From contig JANQBS010000371.1 in assembly GCA_033085395.1 (NCBI GenBank), positions 1 to 32,272 of the forward strand: a stretch of DNA of 32,272 nt, in the 5' to 3' direction. This DNA is from Xanthoparmelia taractica (lineage: Eukaryota; Ascomycota; Lecanoromycetes; Lecanorales; Parmeliaceae). This document shows positions 20,681-31,858 of the stretch, piece by piece; within the stretch, counting starts at the first letter, position 1; each line of letters opens with the position of its first letter. The translations under genes were made by a program, and so were the position numbers. The notes under the pieces are model-generated. The model was not told the DNA's origin. It was given only the letters and a program-made list of their open reading frames with translations, and did not search any database.

Positions 20681-23600
20681 ATGGAGCTGGGCCACGTACA
20701 GGACGTAGAAGTCGGCCAGTCGAGCAATTCAGAGCAAGCGCAGAGCGCCTCCGAGTCGTATACACCCACCGATCCTGACGCAGCAGAAAGCTTCGTGTAC
20801 AGGTCCGGTCGCCGAGGTGGTCTAGTTCTATCAACAGGATCTCGTTATTCCAAGAAATCTGAAGAATCTTCCGCAAATTACTATGGCGATGATGATGAGG
20901 ACGAGATTCGCCATGCAAAGGTTGTGCTGCAACTGCTTCAGGTCATTATGTTTCACCGTGTTGCCATGCTCCAGGTCCCGAACAGCCAGCGTAAGCGGAC
21001 AGTCATTGGAGCTGGAGCATCGTGTACGGTGGAGGAGGGTAGGCTACCTCTTGGGACTCTCTTGGATTCCCTACGTTACCACATTCCTAAGCTGCGACCT
21101 CTCTTCCATCGGGGAAACTTGGTCGACCATAACGGTATATCTTGGGCACCGGACACAGCGACTGCCTTCAAAGTTATCGCCTTGAAGGAAGATAGCGAGA
21201 TTCAAAAGTCTCTCCGGTTGGAAGAGCTAACAAGCGAAGTTCGAGTCCTATCTCATGGGCCCCTGCAGACGCATCCGCATATCATCAAACTATTGGGTGT
21301 TGCTTGGACTCGGATCCCGAGTCCTGATGGAATCAAAGCTGATACGGAGGAGCGTCTAACGCCAGCGGCACTCCTGGAGTTGACGCCCCATGGATCACTG
21401 CTCAAGTTTTTACACAAGCCCAAAAGCCCAGTGTCGATGGAGACAAAGTTGAAGTTGTGTAATGATGTTTTGCTGGCCATTCAGGTAAATTTGCCCCTAT
21501 CGCGTCTCTATTGCTATAGGCATATACCGATTATCTTAGGCATTACATGCTTGCAGGATCGCTCACGGCGACATCAAAGCCGAGAATACTCTGGTATTCA
21601 AAACCGGAGACGCTTTTAGCGAGCCTTTTTTGGCAAAGCTCGGTGATTTTGGCGGCGCGGTTCTGAATGTTGACGAAGTGGATCGCCGTGGTTTTATCCT
21701 GACGCAGATTCGGGGCACTCCATTATACAACCCCCCCGAACTGGATGATTCGTCTTGTCTGAAGCCGCAGCAGGCCATGGCTGGAGATATTTGGTGCTGG
21801 GGCATGCTCCTTTGGAAGACAATCATAGACGGCGAACCATATTCGTACAACTCTAACGAAGTACTCGGTCTAGAAGCTATAGATTTCAGGCAGATGAAAA
21901 AATTACGCAGCCAACAAGGCTTCTCCTCCATGGCTATAGACTGTGCTCGCCGTCATATGGAGAGATTCGGAGAATCACGTCCGAGACTCAAAGATCTAGT
22001 CTACTGGCTCCTGGATGCAACGCTCCGTCAGGATCCTCTCCAGCGGTTAGATGCGAAAGAGCTTCGTCGCCACATAGTACAGTATGATCAAGACCGGCTA
22101 GTCTCACACCGACTATTAAATGAGTACGTACTCCTCAGGCGATGGGACCTGATAGCAATAGTCTCACGGGTGCCAGTTATGAAACATTTGCCTCACCAGC
22201 GAAGCCGATAGCCAAGTATCCTGTTCTTGATGTGAGTTATGTTGACTTTCGTTTTTTTACAGCTACTAAGCCTTTTGATAGATCCTTGAGACCTACCAAG
22301 ACTTGTCCTCGTTTTCGAATTTACCTGAAGTAATCACCCGCGAGTTGTTACGACAATTTAATAACAGCGCCGTTACAGAAGAGCAATTAGCTCAACATCG
22401 CCAGCTGGCCTTGCAAATAGGGTTTTGCCATCTGTTAGGCTTCGGAGTGCCCAAGCAGCCGCAAATCGCTCTCGAATACGTTCTCAAGGCTTCGCAAATG
22501 GGGCTTCCGAGCGCGCAAGCAATTGCCTTTCGATTACATTCTCTACTTCAGCAGCCTATCGAGCCAGCAGCTTGCAAAAAATGGCTCCGAGACAGCGCGA
22601 TGAATGGGTCGTGGATCGCGGCTGCGGATTATCGATTTCTTTTCGCAGCAGAATACCACGAGATGAATTCCGAGATCATACGAAAATTTAGAGAACATTT
22701 GAAGCAGGAAATCGAGCTTCATACTTTACCGCGTCATGCGAGTCTCTCGTGTGGCAAACAGATCGCGTCCGCCAGCTTTGAAGCTAAGGACGCCTTTGGA
22801 AATATACTAGGCATGGAGAACCTAGGAGAAATGAGTGACCAGTTATTCAATAGCATAATCAGAGCTAGGGACAAAAGTTCCAATCTCATGAAAAGAGCCT
22901 GTCTGAATGGTGATCTGAGCCTTGTCAACCTTTTACTCCAGCAAGAGGCAGACCTCTTGCAGGGTGAGCAGGGGGATAATGCTTTCCATTGGCTCATCGT
23001 GATAGATGATACGGACGCCCCTGATCTCGCAAAACGAATTCGTCAGGCTTCTGCAGTACTGGATATCAATGCGGCAACCAATCAAGAGATCCAATTATCT
23101 GCAGAGCCGTGCTATTTTGGGGTTATGCCGGCAAGTACAACTCCCCTGCTTTGGGCTATTGCAAGGGATCGTTGGACACTTGTCCAGGCCCTGTTAGATC
23201 TGGGGGCTACGATGCCCCTCAACATACCGAACTCGAAACGGCTATCAGGTATCAACCCAATTACGTGGGCGATTCAGCACCGAGCATTGGACTGCTTGAT
23301 ACACTTGCTAGATCAAGACTCTTCGAGGCGGCATGACTATATTAATGCGGTTGATGAACACGAGCATTCTCCATTATTCTACGCGTTGAATTCGGACTGG
23401 AAGTGCCGACTTCTCTGTACGAGCAGAGAACCAGAATCGTCGTACGTCGAGCTGGAAGACAACATACTCCATGCATTGATTGCACACGGTCAGAAGTCAG
23501 CGGTTTCCCTAGACCTATCGTTCGATCAACCCCAGGCCGCTGTCATCAGCGATCTGCATTTATTTCAAACCTGGTCGGAGACAGTAGGTCTGAACGATAA

Positions 23601-25688
23601 ATTCTTTAGAAAAGAAACGATACATGGGGTCGAAAGCCAGCGAACAATGATTTCCGAGGCCATGATATATGGGAGAGTGGATATCTTTTCATATATGATG
23701 GCCACGCTTCGGGGGCGCGAAGATGAGCTGCAAGATGTTGAAAGCTCAAGTGCGGAGTGCCTGCCCACTACGTTCCTGGCTCAGGCCATCTTAGAGGAGG
23801 AACTTCTACACCTTTGTGTCCACGCGCCAATGGCTGCTGGCGTGAGTTTTGCTCTGCAAATCTTGGACTTATGCCCCGAGAGTATCGATTCACGCGATAG
23901 CGATGAGCAGACCCCCCTCTTCAAAGCTCTAGCCCTAGACCAAATCCTCCTGGCAGAAGTTCTAGTAGAGCGAGGTGCCGAATTGGAGGTTGTAGACAAG
24001 TCAGGATGCACTCCACTTGGATACGCTGTTGCGCAGCAGTCTATAGGCGGAGTTCAATATCTTGCCGGTCGATTGGAGAAGCTCGAAAGACCTTTGATGG
24101 CTTATCCCAAAGTCGAATTTGATGATACGCTAAACCCCCTGTATTGGCTTAGAGGATCTTGGTTCTCTACGACTGCCCCTGTGTTCGGGTATTACTCCGT
24201 TTCTTGTCTCGATTACATTGCTACGGTAGCATGGCGTGACCCGGAACACAGATCTGATTTGGATCGCAGCATATTCGTACAAGACATGAGGACTCACATG
24301 CATCCTGGATGTCTCAAGCTGCCTCCTACGATGGCTTTCTGGCGCATACTTGACATTCTCTTAAGGTTTGAGCTTCCCAGAAAGAAGCAGAGGCCAAGTA
24401 TTTGGTCTTCACCGACACAACGGTTCTTTTCTAGTGATACTGTCACGAGTGGGCTTTGGCATGGGGTTAGATACCTCAACGAGCCATACGTTCGGAAAGT
24501 GGTCAAATCCAGGAAATTCAACCCCGAATACCGGGTGCTGCTGGATATCTGTTGCCGGCCCGGATGGAGGAAAAAGAACCACTGGCACAAACCTGAACCT
24601 CTCGAGGAGAGATCCAGAATTATTGCTGGATATCTGGAAAGCCAGCTTGGAGAAGATTTCCGGAGGCAGCGCAATCTGCAACTCAGGACGAGCCGATCAT
24701 TGCCAGCACGTATCCTAGCAAGACTTTACTACGTGTGCTACGCTGATAACGAGATGGCCGCGTTCTTGCGATGGCATAAATGGCGCATAAAGAACGCCCC
24801 ATCAGTGAAGAAGCCGTTGGAGTTTAGCGAGCAAAACCACCTTCCTATTCCATTCGCGTGGTTTTTCCGTTTGCTTGTTTGGTCAATCACGTTGTCTTGG
24901 ATGGCGTTCGTACTCAAAATATGGAACGACCCTGACATTGAGTACACTGCCTCTACAGAATGGTCGGCTGGTAACCAAGGCTTTGACTTAGTCTACACTA
25001 TGCTCATGGTATGTCTCCTGAAGTCCTCCCTCCCCTACTACTAAACTGAATTGGATAAGATATTGATGTGATCTTAGATTCTACTAGGTTCCTTCGGTTG
25101 GTGGACGAACATAATGAATTTCCTGTCGCTTGCCAAACGCCAAAGTTCTACCGGCTCTCGCAGGTATGGAGACGGATACCTCGAATTTTTCCAGATCATG
25201 TTCTGTATCGTAAACTTCGGAATGTGGGTCTTCGCCTGTAGCTACCTCGATCCAAGGTGGGAGTCGCTTGTCCAGCATTTCGCTTGCAGCCCCGATTATC
25301 CCAAATTCAGGTATTGCGAAAGAGCGACTTGGCTCAAGCCGATCCCAAAGAGTGCAAATACTCGCAATGCCATCAAAGGGATGAGCATCACCGGTGGGCT
25401 TCTGATTACATGGGCGGTCTTCACTCAAATGTGAGTCTTGTTCAGTATTGTTTCCCTCATCCCTCCCTCCACTCACCTCTCCCTCCACTCACCTCATCTT
25501 ACCTCACCGTCAGCTCTTGTGTTTGCTTCTTAATTACTGAAGACGGACGTAGTATTCCATTAGCGTTCACAGTGCGCAAGATCTCGGGTCGTGCTCGATC
25601 TCTGAATGAAAGCCGAACTAGACCTCGTTCTCGAGAGCGCCAGCGCGCTCGAGCTGCGTCCAATGCCTCCAGCTTCGAAGAAGAGTAG
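20681..25688 (+). CDS. Protein kinase - Sel1-like - ankyrin repeat - four-transmembrane protein
   Basis: Model: exons 20681-21484, 21540-22076, 22139-22231, 22282-25008, 25078-25430 and 25514-25688; 1562 aa, all junctions in frame. Best introns: 25009-25077 (GTATGT, branch CTAAAC) and 25431-25513 (GTGAGT). The splice at 22077-22138 is the least certain. The kinase domain spans about 105-440 and looks active: glycine loop GAGASCTV at 110-117, Lys164, Glu186, catalytic loop HGDIKAEN at 277-284, DFG at 304-306 and PPE at 333-335. A Sel1-like helical pair lies near 523-570 (LALQIGFCHLLGFG...ALEYVLKASQMG). Ankyrin repeats lie near 677-707, 764-825 and 1021-1085, with diverged ones between. The C-terminus has four hydrophobic segments near 1336-1357, 1380-1400, 1421-1442 and 1490-1511, then an Arg/Ser-rich tail. 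Inferred: a membrane-anchored signalling kinase. The ligand and any pore function are unknown. Confidence 0.8.
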
Positions 25689-26025
25689 AGCGTCTCGTCC
25701 ATTGACCATTCACTTCTCGAGGCTGATGGATATTGGTAAAGGAAGTGCGCTTAAGATGTGACTTGAAAGGGTGTTTGAAGCTCTTCAGGTATTGAGGCGA
25801 GCAAGGATTTTCTGCGTTACTGGGACAGCGAGCTCTTGCAGATATAATAGGTACGCTGAACTCGACTTTTTTGACCTGCAGGAGCTGATCTTTGTGCAAA
25901 GGCGACACGGCTTTACTGAGTCCACCTCATTGGCTGCATATACCCAAATCACAAAGACTGGATACTAACGCTGTTCGATTCATTCACCACCTCAACAGCG
26001 GCAGTTCAGGAACTGGCTAATATGA

Positions 26026-27205
26026 TTGAAAGCCCACATATCTGATCTCCAACCCACGTTCCAAGTACAAGCACAAGGGGGTATCGACGAATCCTGGCCC
26101 TTTCCGAGGCCTGACCCAATTCTTGATTCCTCCTTCCAGACGTATCAATGGTTCTCAAAATTGTTGAGGTCATTTGAGGCAACTGAGGCAACATTCCGAG
26201 GAGAGACACCCCAGACTAGCAGGCCGCTGGGTCACCAGCGGGTTCACCTCCGTAGCTCTGCTCATTGCCCATCCCACCAGCTCGAGCTTCCGCCATTGGA
26301 CCCTGAATATGAGACCCCTTTTTCGACATTCATCTGGAGCCGGAGAACTTTCAAGGAGAGACGCCCCTGGCTGACTGGGCGCTGAGTGGCCTTCCAAGTG
26401 TCCAACGCTCTGATTCCTGGCCGTCCCACCAGCTCGAGCTCCCACATTCAGACCCTGAGTATGAAAACCCCCTTTTCGGCATTGATCTAGGGCCCGAGGA
26501 TATTTTGGATACTGGACCTAATGCCAGTTCTGCAAGTCCACACTCCAATCTGCAGCCGAACTGTAATGGTGATCACACTGTGCTGCAGGGTACAACTCCA
26601 GGACTATCTCTCGGGGACGACCATTTCACATCGTACAATCATTCTAGCAAATTTTCCCAGTCTGCTAGGACCTTAGAACTACAGCCACCTCCTTCTCTGA
26701 ATGCTCCGTTACTAAATAATACTGCCTTGACCAAGATATCTACGCCTCACAACTCTTTGCTTCCATCGCAAGCGCCTCAAGAACTCGCCCACCTACCACT
26801 CCCACCAGTCCCCACCCTTCGCTACCCAGACTGTCCCCGAAAATTCGCATCAAGACTCCGCCTCGAGTAATTCACTACTCGTTTTCAACCCCTTGGTCGA
26901 TCAGACTAACCGCAAATTGACAGGAGCCACCAACAAAAGCACAAAAGAACTCCCTGCGATGTTTCAGGCTGTGGAAAGGACTTTACCACCCCCAAAGACC
27001 TTCGGCGCCATTGGAAGACGGTCCACGCAGATAGGTTTCCAGATCTGTCACCGGTACTCGCGTAGAGCGTAATTGCGAATATAGCACGCGGAGGAAAGAC
27101 CATCTCAAGCGCCACGTCACAAGACATCGGACTGGAAGGAAGAAGAGCTACTCAAGGAAAATGCGGCAGCCTGAAGGGCTCACAATGCGAACATCCAGGT
27201 ATTGA
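26026..27205 (+). pseudogene. C2H2 zinc-finger protein gene, frameshifted
   Basis: A coding trace without an in-frame ATG starts after a stop at about 26023. It runs to a run of five T at 26319-26323, where one base appears to be missing. The homologous second repeat unit shows the expected frame, which then continues through 26866. A 57-nt intron (26867-26923; GTAATT, branch GACTAAC, GACAG) joins two fingers. Finger 1 is CX2CX12HX3H, but its first Cys codon is TAC (26823-26825). Finger 2 is an intact CX4CX12HX4H. A stop follows at 27063, and a third finger (EYSTRRKDHLKRHVTRH) lies in another frame up to 27205, its first Cys codon being CGT. The region before the fingers is rich in Pro, Ser and Leu, like a fungal transcription regulator. 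Two frame breaks and two lost Cys codons argue for decay rather than sequencing error. Confidence 0.65.
26199..26508 (+). repeat. Diverged 155-bp tandem duplication inside the zinc-finger pseudogene
   Basis: Two units start at AGGAGAGAC (26199 and 26354). They share CATCCCACCAGCTCGAGC versus CGTCCCACCAGCTCGAGC and CCCTGAATATGA versus CCCTGAGTATGA. Both encode GETP...PSHQLELP...DPEYE. The 155-bp period is not a multiple of three, so the second copy sits out of frame with the first. The mismatch is explained by a one-base loss in the T-run of unit 1. Confidence 0.75.
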
Positions 27206-27791
27206 GGTCACGCATCGGGATTGGCCCTTGTTAATAGACTTGAAGAGACTTTTGTGTTTGTCTATATCATAATCTCTTTAGTATCCTCCTCAGTCACTCG
27301 TACGCACAGAGAACAAGACTTCAATGTCAATTCGATACAATTCTTCTGGCCAGCAATTTACTTTATATGTCTAATGTCTCTGCATGTGTTCGTATCGAAA
27401 ATACCATCAGTCATGTTCTAGAAGATTTCACTGCTTGCAAGTTCACACGGTGGAAAATTGACAGCAGGCTCTAGCACACTTTGGATAGCCCCATTCTAGA
27501 GAAGCATAGTCTCCACGTACTCCTGCATAAATCTTTGGAAGAGCGGAAGCAACATATCACCTGCATCTCGACTCTCAGATGGATCGAACGCTCTAGCTCC
27601 ATTACTGGAATATCGATCTTATACAAATATGGCCTGTTCGTGAGTGGAAATAACAGCATATTGTTTCTACCTTAGTATACATCATCTTCTTCTATCAACG
27701 ATATCGTGAGAGCGTTATGTGGTATCCTCTCAAGCTCACCTCTTGTGACTCCGGCGATGCTGAATCTGAGGTTCGTGAAGATATTCTTGGG
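27206..27791. other. Intergenic DNA of ordinary composition, no gene seen
   Basis: No coding signal was recognised on either strand; the small open frames at 27221-27675 lack conserved features. This is the last stretch of ordinary composition before the right-hand repeats. Confidence 0.45.
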
Positions 27792-28274
27792 ACTAGATAG
27801 GTTTAGCAACTGATTCAAAAGAAATGATTCAAAGTAAAATTACGCTTAAAGGGGTAATTACCCAGGAGGGTAATTCTTCAAGACTCCACTTAATAAGGCT
27901 TTTGAATCACTGGTTTAACTTATAAATTAGTAATTTAAAAGCCGAGTCGATTTACAAATTTAAACTCCGACGTATATTAAAATATTTATATATTTAAAGT
28001 TTTTAATTTTTACATTATTAGAAAGCGTATACTATATTCTATAATTTATATTATAATTATTAAAAATTATCTTTTAAGGATTAGATAAGGAATAAAAGAG
28101 TAGATATTTTTAAGTTTTGATATTCGTAATTTGAACGCTATTCGTAAAGAGTAATTTTTTAAAGTCGTGATAGTAAATACGTGATCGTAAGATCATGCCA
28201 TATAACGAAAATAAGCTACTACTCGAAATGGTTTTGAATCATTCTTTTGAATTAGGCTACTAAACCTATCTAGT
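27792..28274. mobile_element. MITE-like element with terminal inverted repeats
   Basis: The first ~42 bases (27792-27833, ACTAGATAGGTTTAG... ATGATTCAAA) reappear inverted at 28231-28274 with a few mismatches and small indels. The enclosed ~480 bp has no coding capacity and is AT-rich. Near the left end is a perfect palindrome, GGGTAATTACCC at 27852-27863. I could not define a convincing target-site duplication. Size and structure fit a non-autonomous DNA transposon; the superfamily is unknown. Confidence 0.65.
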
Positions 28275-28830
28275 AGGTATTCGATAACCGTCGAGATATA
28301 TTAGAAAGTAGAGTTAAATCCGAAGATATTAATGTAAAAGTCTACTATGAAAGAGAATATTAACTATAAGAATCTTTATGGGAAGATATCCAATAGTATC
28401 AAGACGCTAGCCCAATGGGACTTAGTGTAGATTGGAGAAGAGAGCCGCCAATCCAGGGTCAAATCGTAATACTACTCTCCCCCTCAAATCGCTACGTCTT
28501 CGTAGTCTATATCACCGTCTATTTATTCTATAACGACGTTATTTAGTTCACCACTTAATCGAGTGTTAATTAAAGAGTATTAGTATAAAAGTTAAAGAAA
28601 AGATCGAAAATCCATGAACTAGGGGAGATACGCTAGTATTCAGATATTTAGCCATGACGATAGTAAGTGAAATCTCACGAAGAATATTCTTAAACACGCT
28701 TAATAGCAGTGTAAATAAGGACTAGACGTTCGGAAATAATTCTATTATCGTAGTCGAGTATTAATTAAGAAATATTAGTACTAAATTTAAAGAAAAAGAA
28801 TATACTATCTTAGATAAGACGTATGAGATG
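28275..28830. other. LTR-like debris with an internal direct repeat
   Basis: This block is only partly RIP-mutated and carries no gene. It holds a diverged direct repeat of about 50 bp at 28558-28608 and 28754-28803 (CGAGTRTTAATTAA... TTAAAGAAAA). It also holds a short GC-richer patch at 28405-28500 with the inverted pair GATTGG/CCAATC. It directly precedes the putative LTR start at 28831. Confidence 0.4.
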
Positions 28831-31800
28831 TTACGAGTGTGACGATCACATAGGTCTGCAACACCAAGTCGACTTACCTTCCCAATCGGGACTAGCCTCT
28901 ATAGGCCTTGACGTTTCTTATAGATATTTCTTTCTAGATAGATAGTTTCTCCCTAGACTTAATTTATTCGTTATATATTATTATTAACTTATTTTAATTA
29001 TAATTCTAATATTAAATTAAGTCTTATTTTCTTATTACGCTCGTGAAACGTGCGAGTTAAAAGAATTCGTTTATAATATAATCGACGACTTCGAAAGATA
29101 TTAACACGTATTATTTTAGAATTAATATCTCTTAAATTATACGAACGTATTATTAAAAGATCTAAATTATACGAAATTATTAAAGACTCGTAAGCAAGCG
29201 AGATTAAAGATATTATAGTAAGATAGCTCTTAAATTATACGAAGTGTCTTTTTACAATTGAATATTAATAGCGTAATATAATCTTATTTTAATATCTATT
29301 TAATACTCGATTCCGCGACGCGAGTATAAATTATATAATTAGTCTATCGATTAATACACTCTAAACGTATTTCTAGCACGATTTAATCGTTTTATTATTA
29401 ATTAATATAATAATTAAAGTCGTGTATAAGCGCTAATAAAAATTACTTATATAACTTACTTCTCGATATCACGTATCGATAGAATATTCTCTAAAGTCTA
29501 TTCGCCTGTAAGCATACCTTATTTAAATAACTACTACTTATATTTTGATCGACCTAAGATACTTACTATAAACTTAGTTAAGTTTATTCTTATTATATTA
29601 ATTTTAATTTCGACTCGAGTGAGTTTCGTATAAAAAAGTAATTCTATTTAAAAATTCGAAGAAAACTATTATTTCTTTATAAAATCGAACAATATCTTAA
29701 TATTATATAATATTATATACTTAATAATCTATTTATAGTCTCTATAGAATATCTCGAGATACGAAGTAGAGCGTAGAAGATTCTTAGGCGAGTATAGATT
29801 TCGTAATCTATTCTACGCTATTTCTTAACTTAAAACGCTATCTTAAAAATACTTTAAATCGACGAATATCTATATAATCTAGAAATATCTCTCGCGCGCC
29901 TAAGAATCTTATCTTCGCTTAAAATATAGTTACTTAAGAATAATTAATTTAGTAAGCTAATACGAATTCTAAAGAGTTTCTTATTATTCTAAATAAGCTT
30001 CGCGAATAGCGCGATCTCGAGGTAAAAGTTATTTAATTATACGACTCTCTATTTAAAGAAAATTCGAATTATAAGTTAAAATATAAAAAAAAAATAAAAG
30101 AAGAAGAAGACTAGAATTATATTTAATTGAGTTTAATTAGCTCGTAATTATTTATAATAATAAATATAAAATCTTTAATATTAACTTCGAAGATCTCGTA
30201 AGAAATCTATTAATTCGATATAGATTTAAATCTTAGCTAAACGCTTCGAAAAGTTCTTATATTCTTTAATATTAATCGACGATAAAAAATCTTAATAAGA
30301 TATTTAAATTAATTAAATATTTAATAAGTTAAAGATTAATTAAGATTATTTCGATAGTAAGCTAATTAAAATCGCTTACGTTAAATTATATATTAATAAA
30401 AAAGTAGCTAAAGTTATCTATACTCGATTTTATTATCTAAGCTTCGATCTCTATTAAATTATTAATAAGATTTTAAATAATTTATAAAAATTATTTAAGA
30501 ACTCGAATTATAAAGTAAATAGAGCTCGCGAATATAAGATCTTAAAGTAAAAAGATCTTTCGTTTAGCGATTTCTATTAAAACTTTAAATATCTCGCTCT
30601 AAAATTAAGTGTATTAAATAAAATATAACTTCAAAATATAAATAAGAAGCTCGTCTTTTATCTTCGCACGATTTAAGCTAACTTCTTTATCGAGTTTATT
30701 ACGATATTTATTTTAAAAGTATTCTTAACTCGAATAAATAATAAATATTATATTATATATTAGAAAAAGATAATTAAAAAGATTTAGAATATAATAAATA
30801 AGATATAAGTCTCTAAACGTATAACGTTTATATTTAATTTTATAAATATCTTCTTTTTTTAAGCGAATCTAATTTCTCGATATCTCTTTTTTTTCGCTAT
30901 AAAGTAATAATAGCGAAAGACTATTAAGAATTAAAAGAAAAATATCTATTATATTTATTATAAGAAGAGATATTTATTATTCGCTTATTTAAAGTGTCGA
31001 TCTTTTTATCGAGTTAATAAGATAGAAAATTAGAATAAAGAGAATTTTATGAAATCGAAGTCTAAATAATTCGATTTAAGAAATTCGTAATTTTATTTAT
31101 AATTACGAATTAAGATAATATTCTATCTTTATATAATTTAGAGGAAATTCGATATAAGTTATTTATAGCGAAATCGTTTTTAATTCGAGAAAGTCTAATT
31201 TCTTAAGAAAAGATTTATCACGATTAAATTCTTATCGATATAGAAAGTATCGAATACGCGTTTATTAATAAACGTCTAATTTACGAGATTTATTAGCTAT
31301 TAAGTATATAACTCGTTTCTCTTATAAAGTCTAGATTAATTTAAGACTATAACGAGTAACTTAGTAAGAAATTTATTACGTATATTATATACTTAAATCT
31401 TATTCTTTCGAAATATAAGAAACTTATAATTTTAATACTTATAGCGAATTTAAAATAATATATAATTATTTTAGATAAATTATAAATAAATCGTTTCGAT
31501 ATACTTTCGATATAAATAATAACTTTATTCTCTTTCGAGATTATTTATTATAAACTTCTTTTAATTCTCTTACTTATTTCTTTATTAAATTAATATTCTC
31601 GATCGAGACTTTTAAATTAACTTATCTCAACTAAAAATTTTTACTCGCTTATAATCTACGTCTAAGAATTATTTATTTCTCTATTTATAGTATCGTTATT
31701 ATTCTTTTTAGAATATTAATTAAATAAACGAAGTATTCTAGGACTTAATTATTCGCGATATTAATAAAAGATATCGATCGAGATATAGTATATAACGCTA

Positions 31801-31858
31801 TGTTTAGAGCGAAAGAAATTAATTTTTCTTTAATAAAGACTACTATTTAAAATCTAAG
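28831..31858 (+). mobile_element. Ty3/gypsy retrotransposon relic: LTR start, gag and protease
   Basis: TGTTACGAGTGTGACGATCA at 28831 resembles the TGTTACG start of many fungal gypsy LTRs. Reading through RIP stops on the plus strand, a retrotransposon gag domain is legible at about 30250-30620, including a NYKVN-RAREYKILK and a LSFSDFYxxFxxLA block. A CCHC knuckle lies at 30947-30988, the ligand codons at 30947, 30956, 30971 and 30986 all being TAT in exact CX2CX4HX4C spacing. An aspartic protease follows from 31237: GAT-ATA-GAA for the D-T/S-G triad, then YAFI-like text typical of fungal gypsy proteases to about 31500. No reverse transcriptase is seen before an inverted repeat copy at 31859. 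It differs from the left-hand gypsy relic in sequence, so it is a second lineage. Confidence 0.7.

Noticed and set aside
22303..25044. Separate ankyrin gene starting at 22303
   Set aside because: The frame has no ATG at this point, and a 50-nt intron at 22232-22281 joins it in frame to the kinase exons, matching the known kinase-ankyrin fusion layout.
27221..27675. Three small frames on both strands
   Set aside because: They overlap one another or have AT-biased hydrophobic text, with no conserved motif and no intron or start context.
11588..31858. Starship-type giant mobile element
   Set aside because: No tyrosine recombinase (DUF3435) gene was seen, and the bracketing repeats are ordinary dispersed transposon copies.
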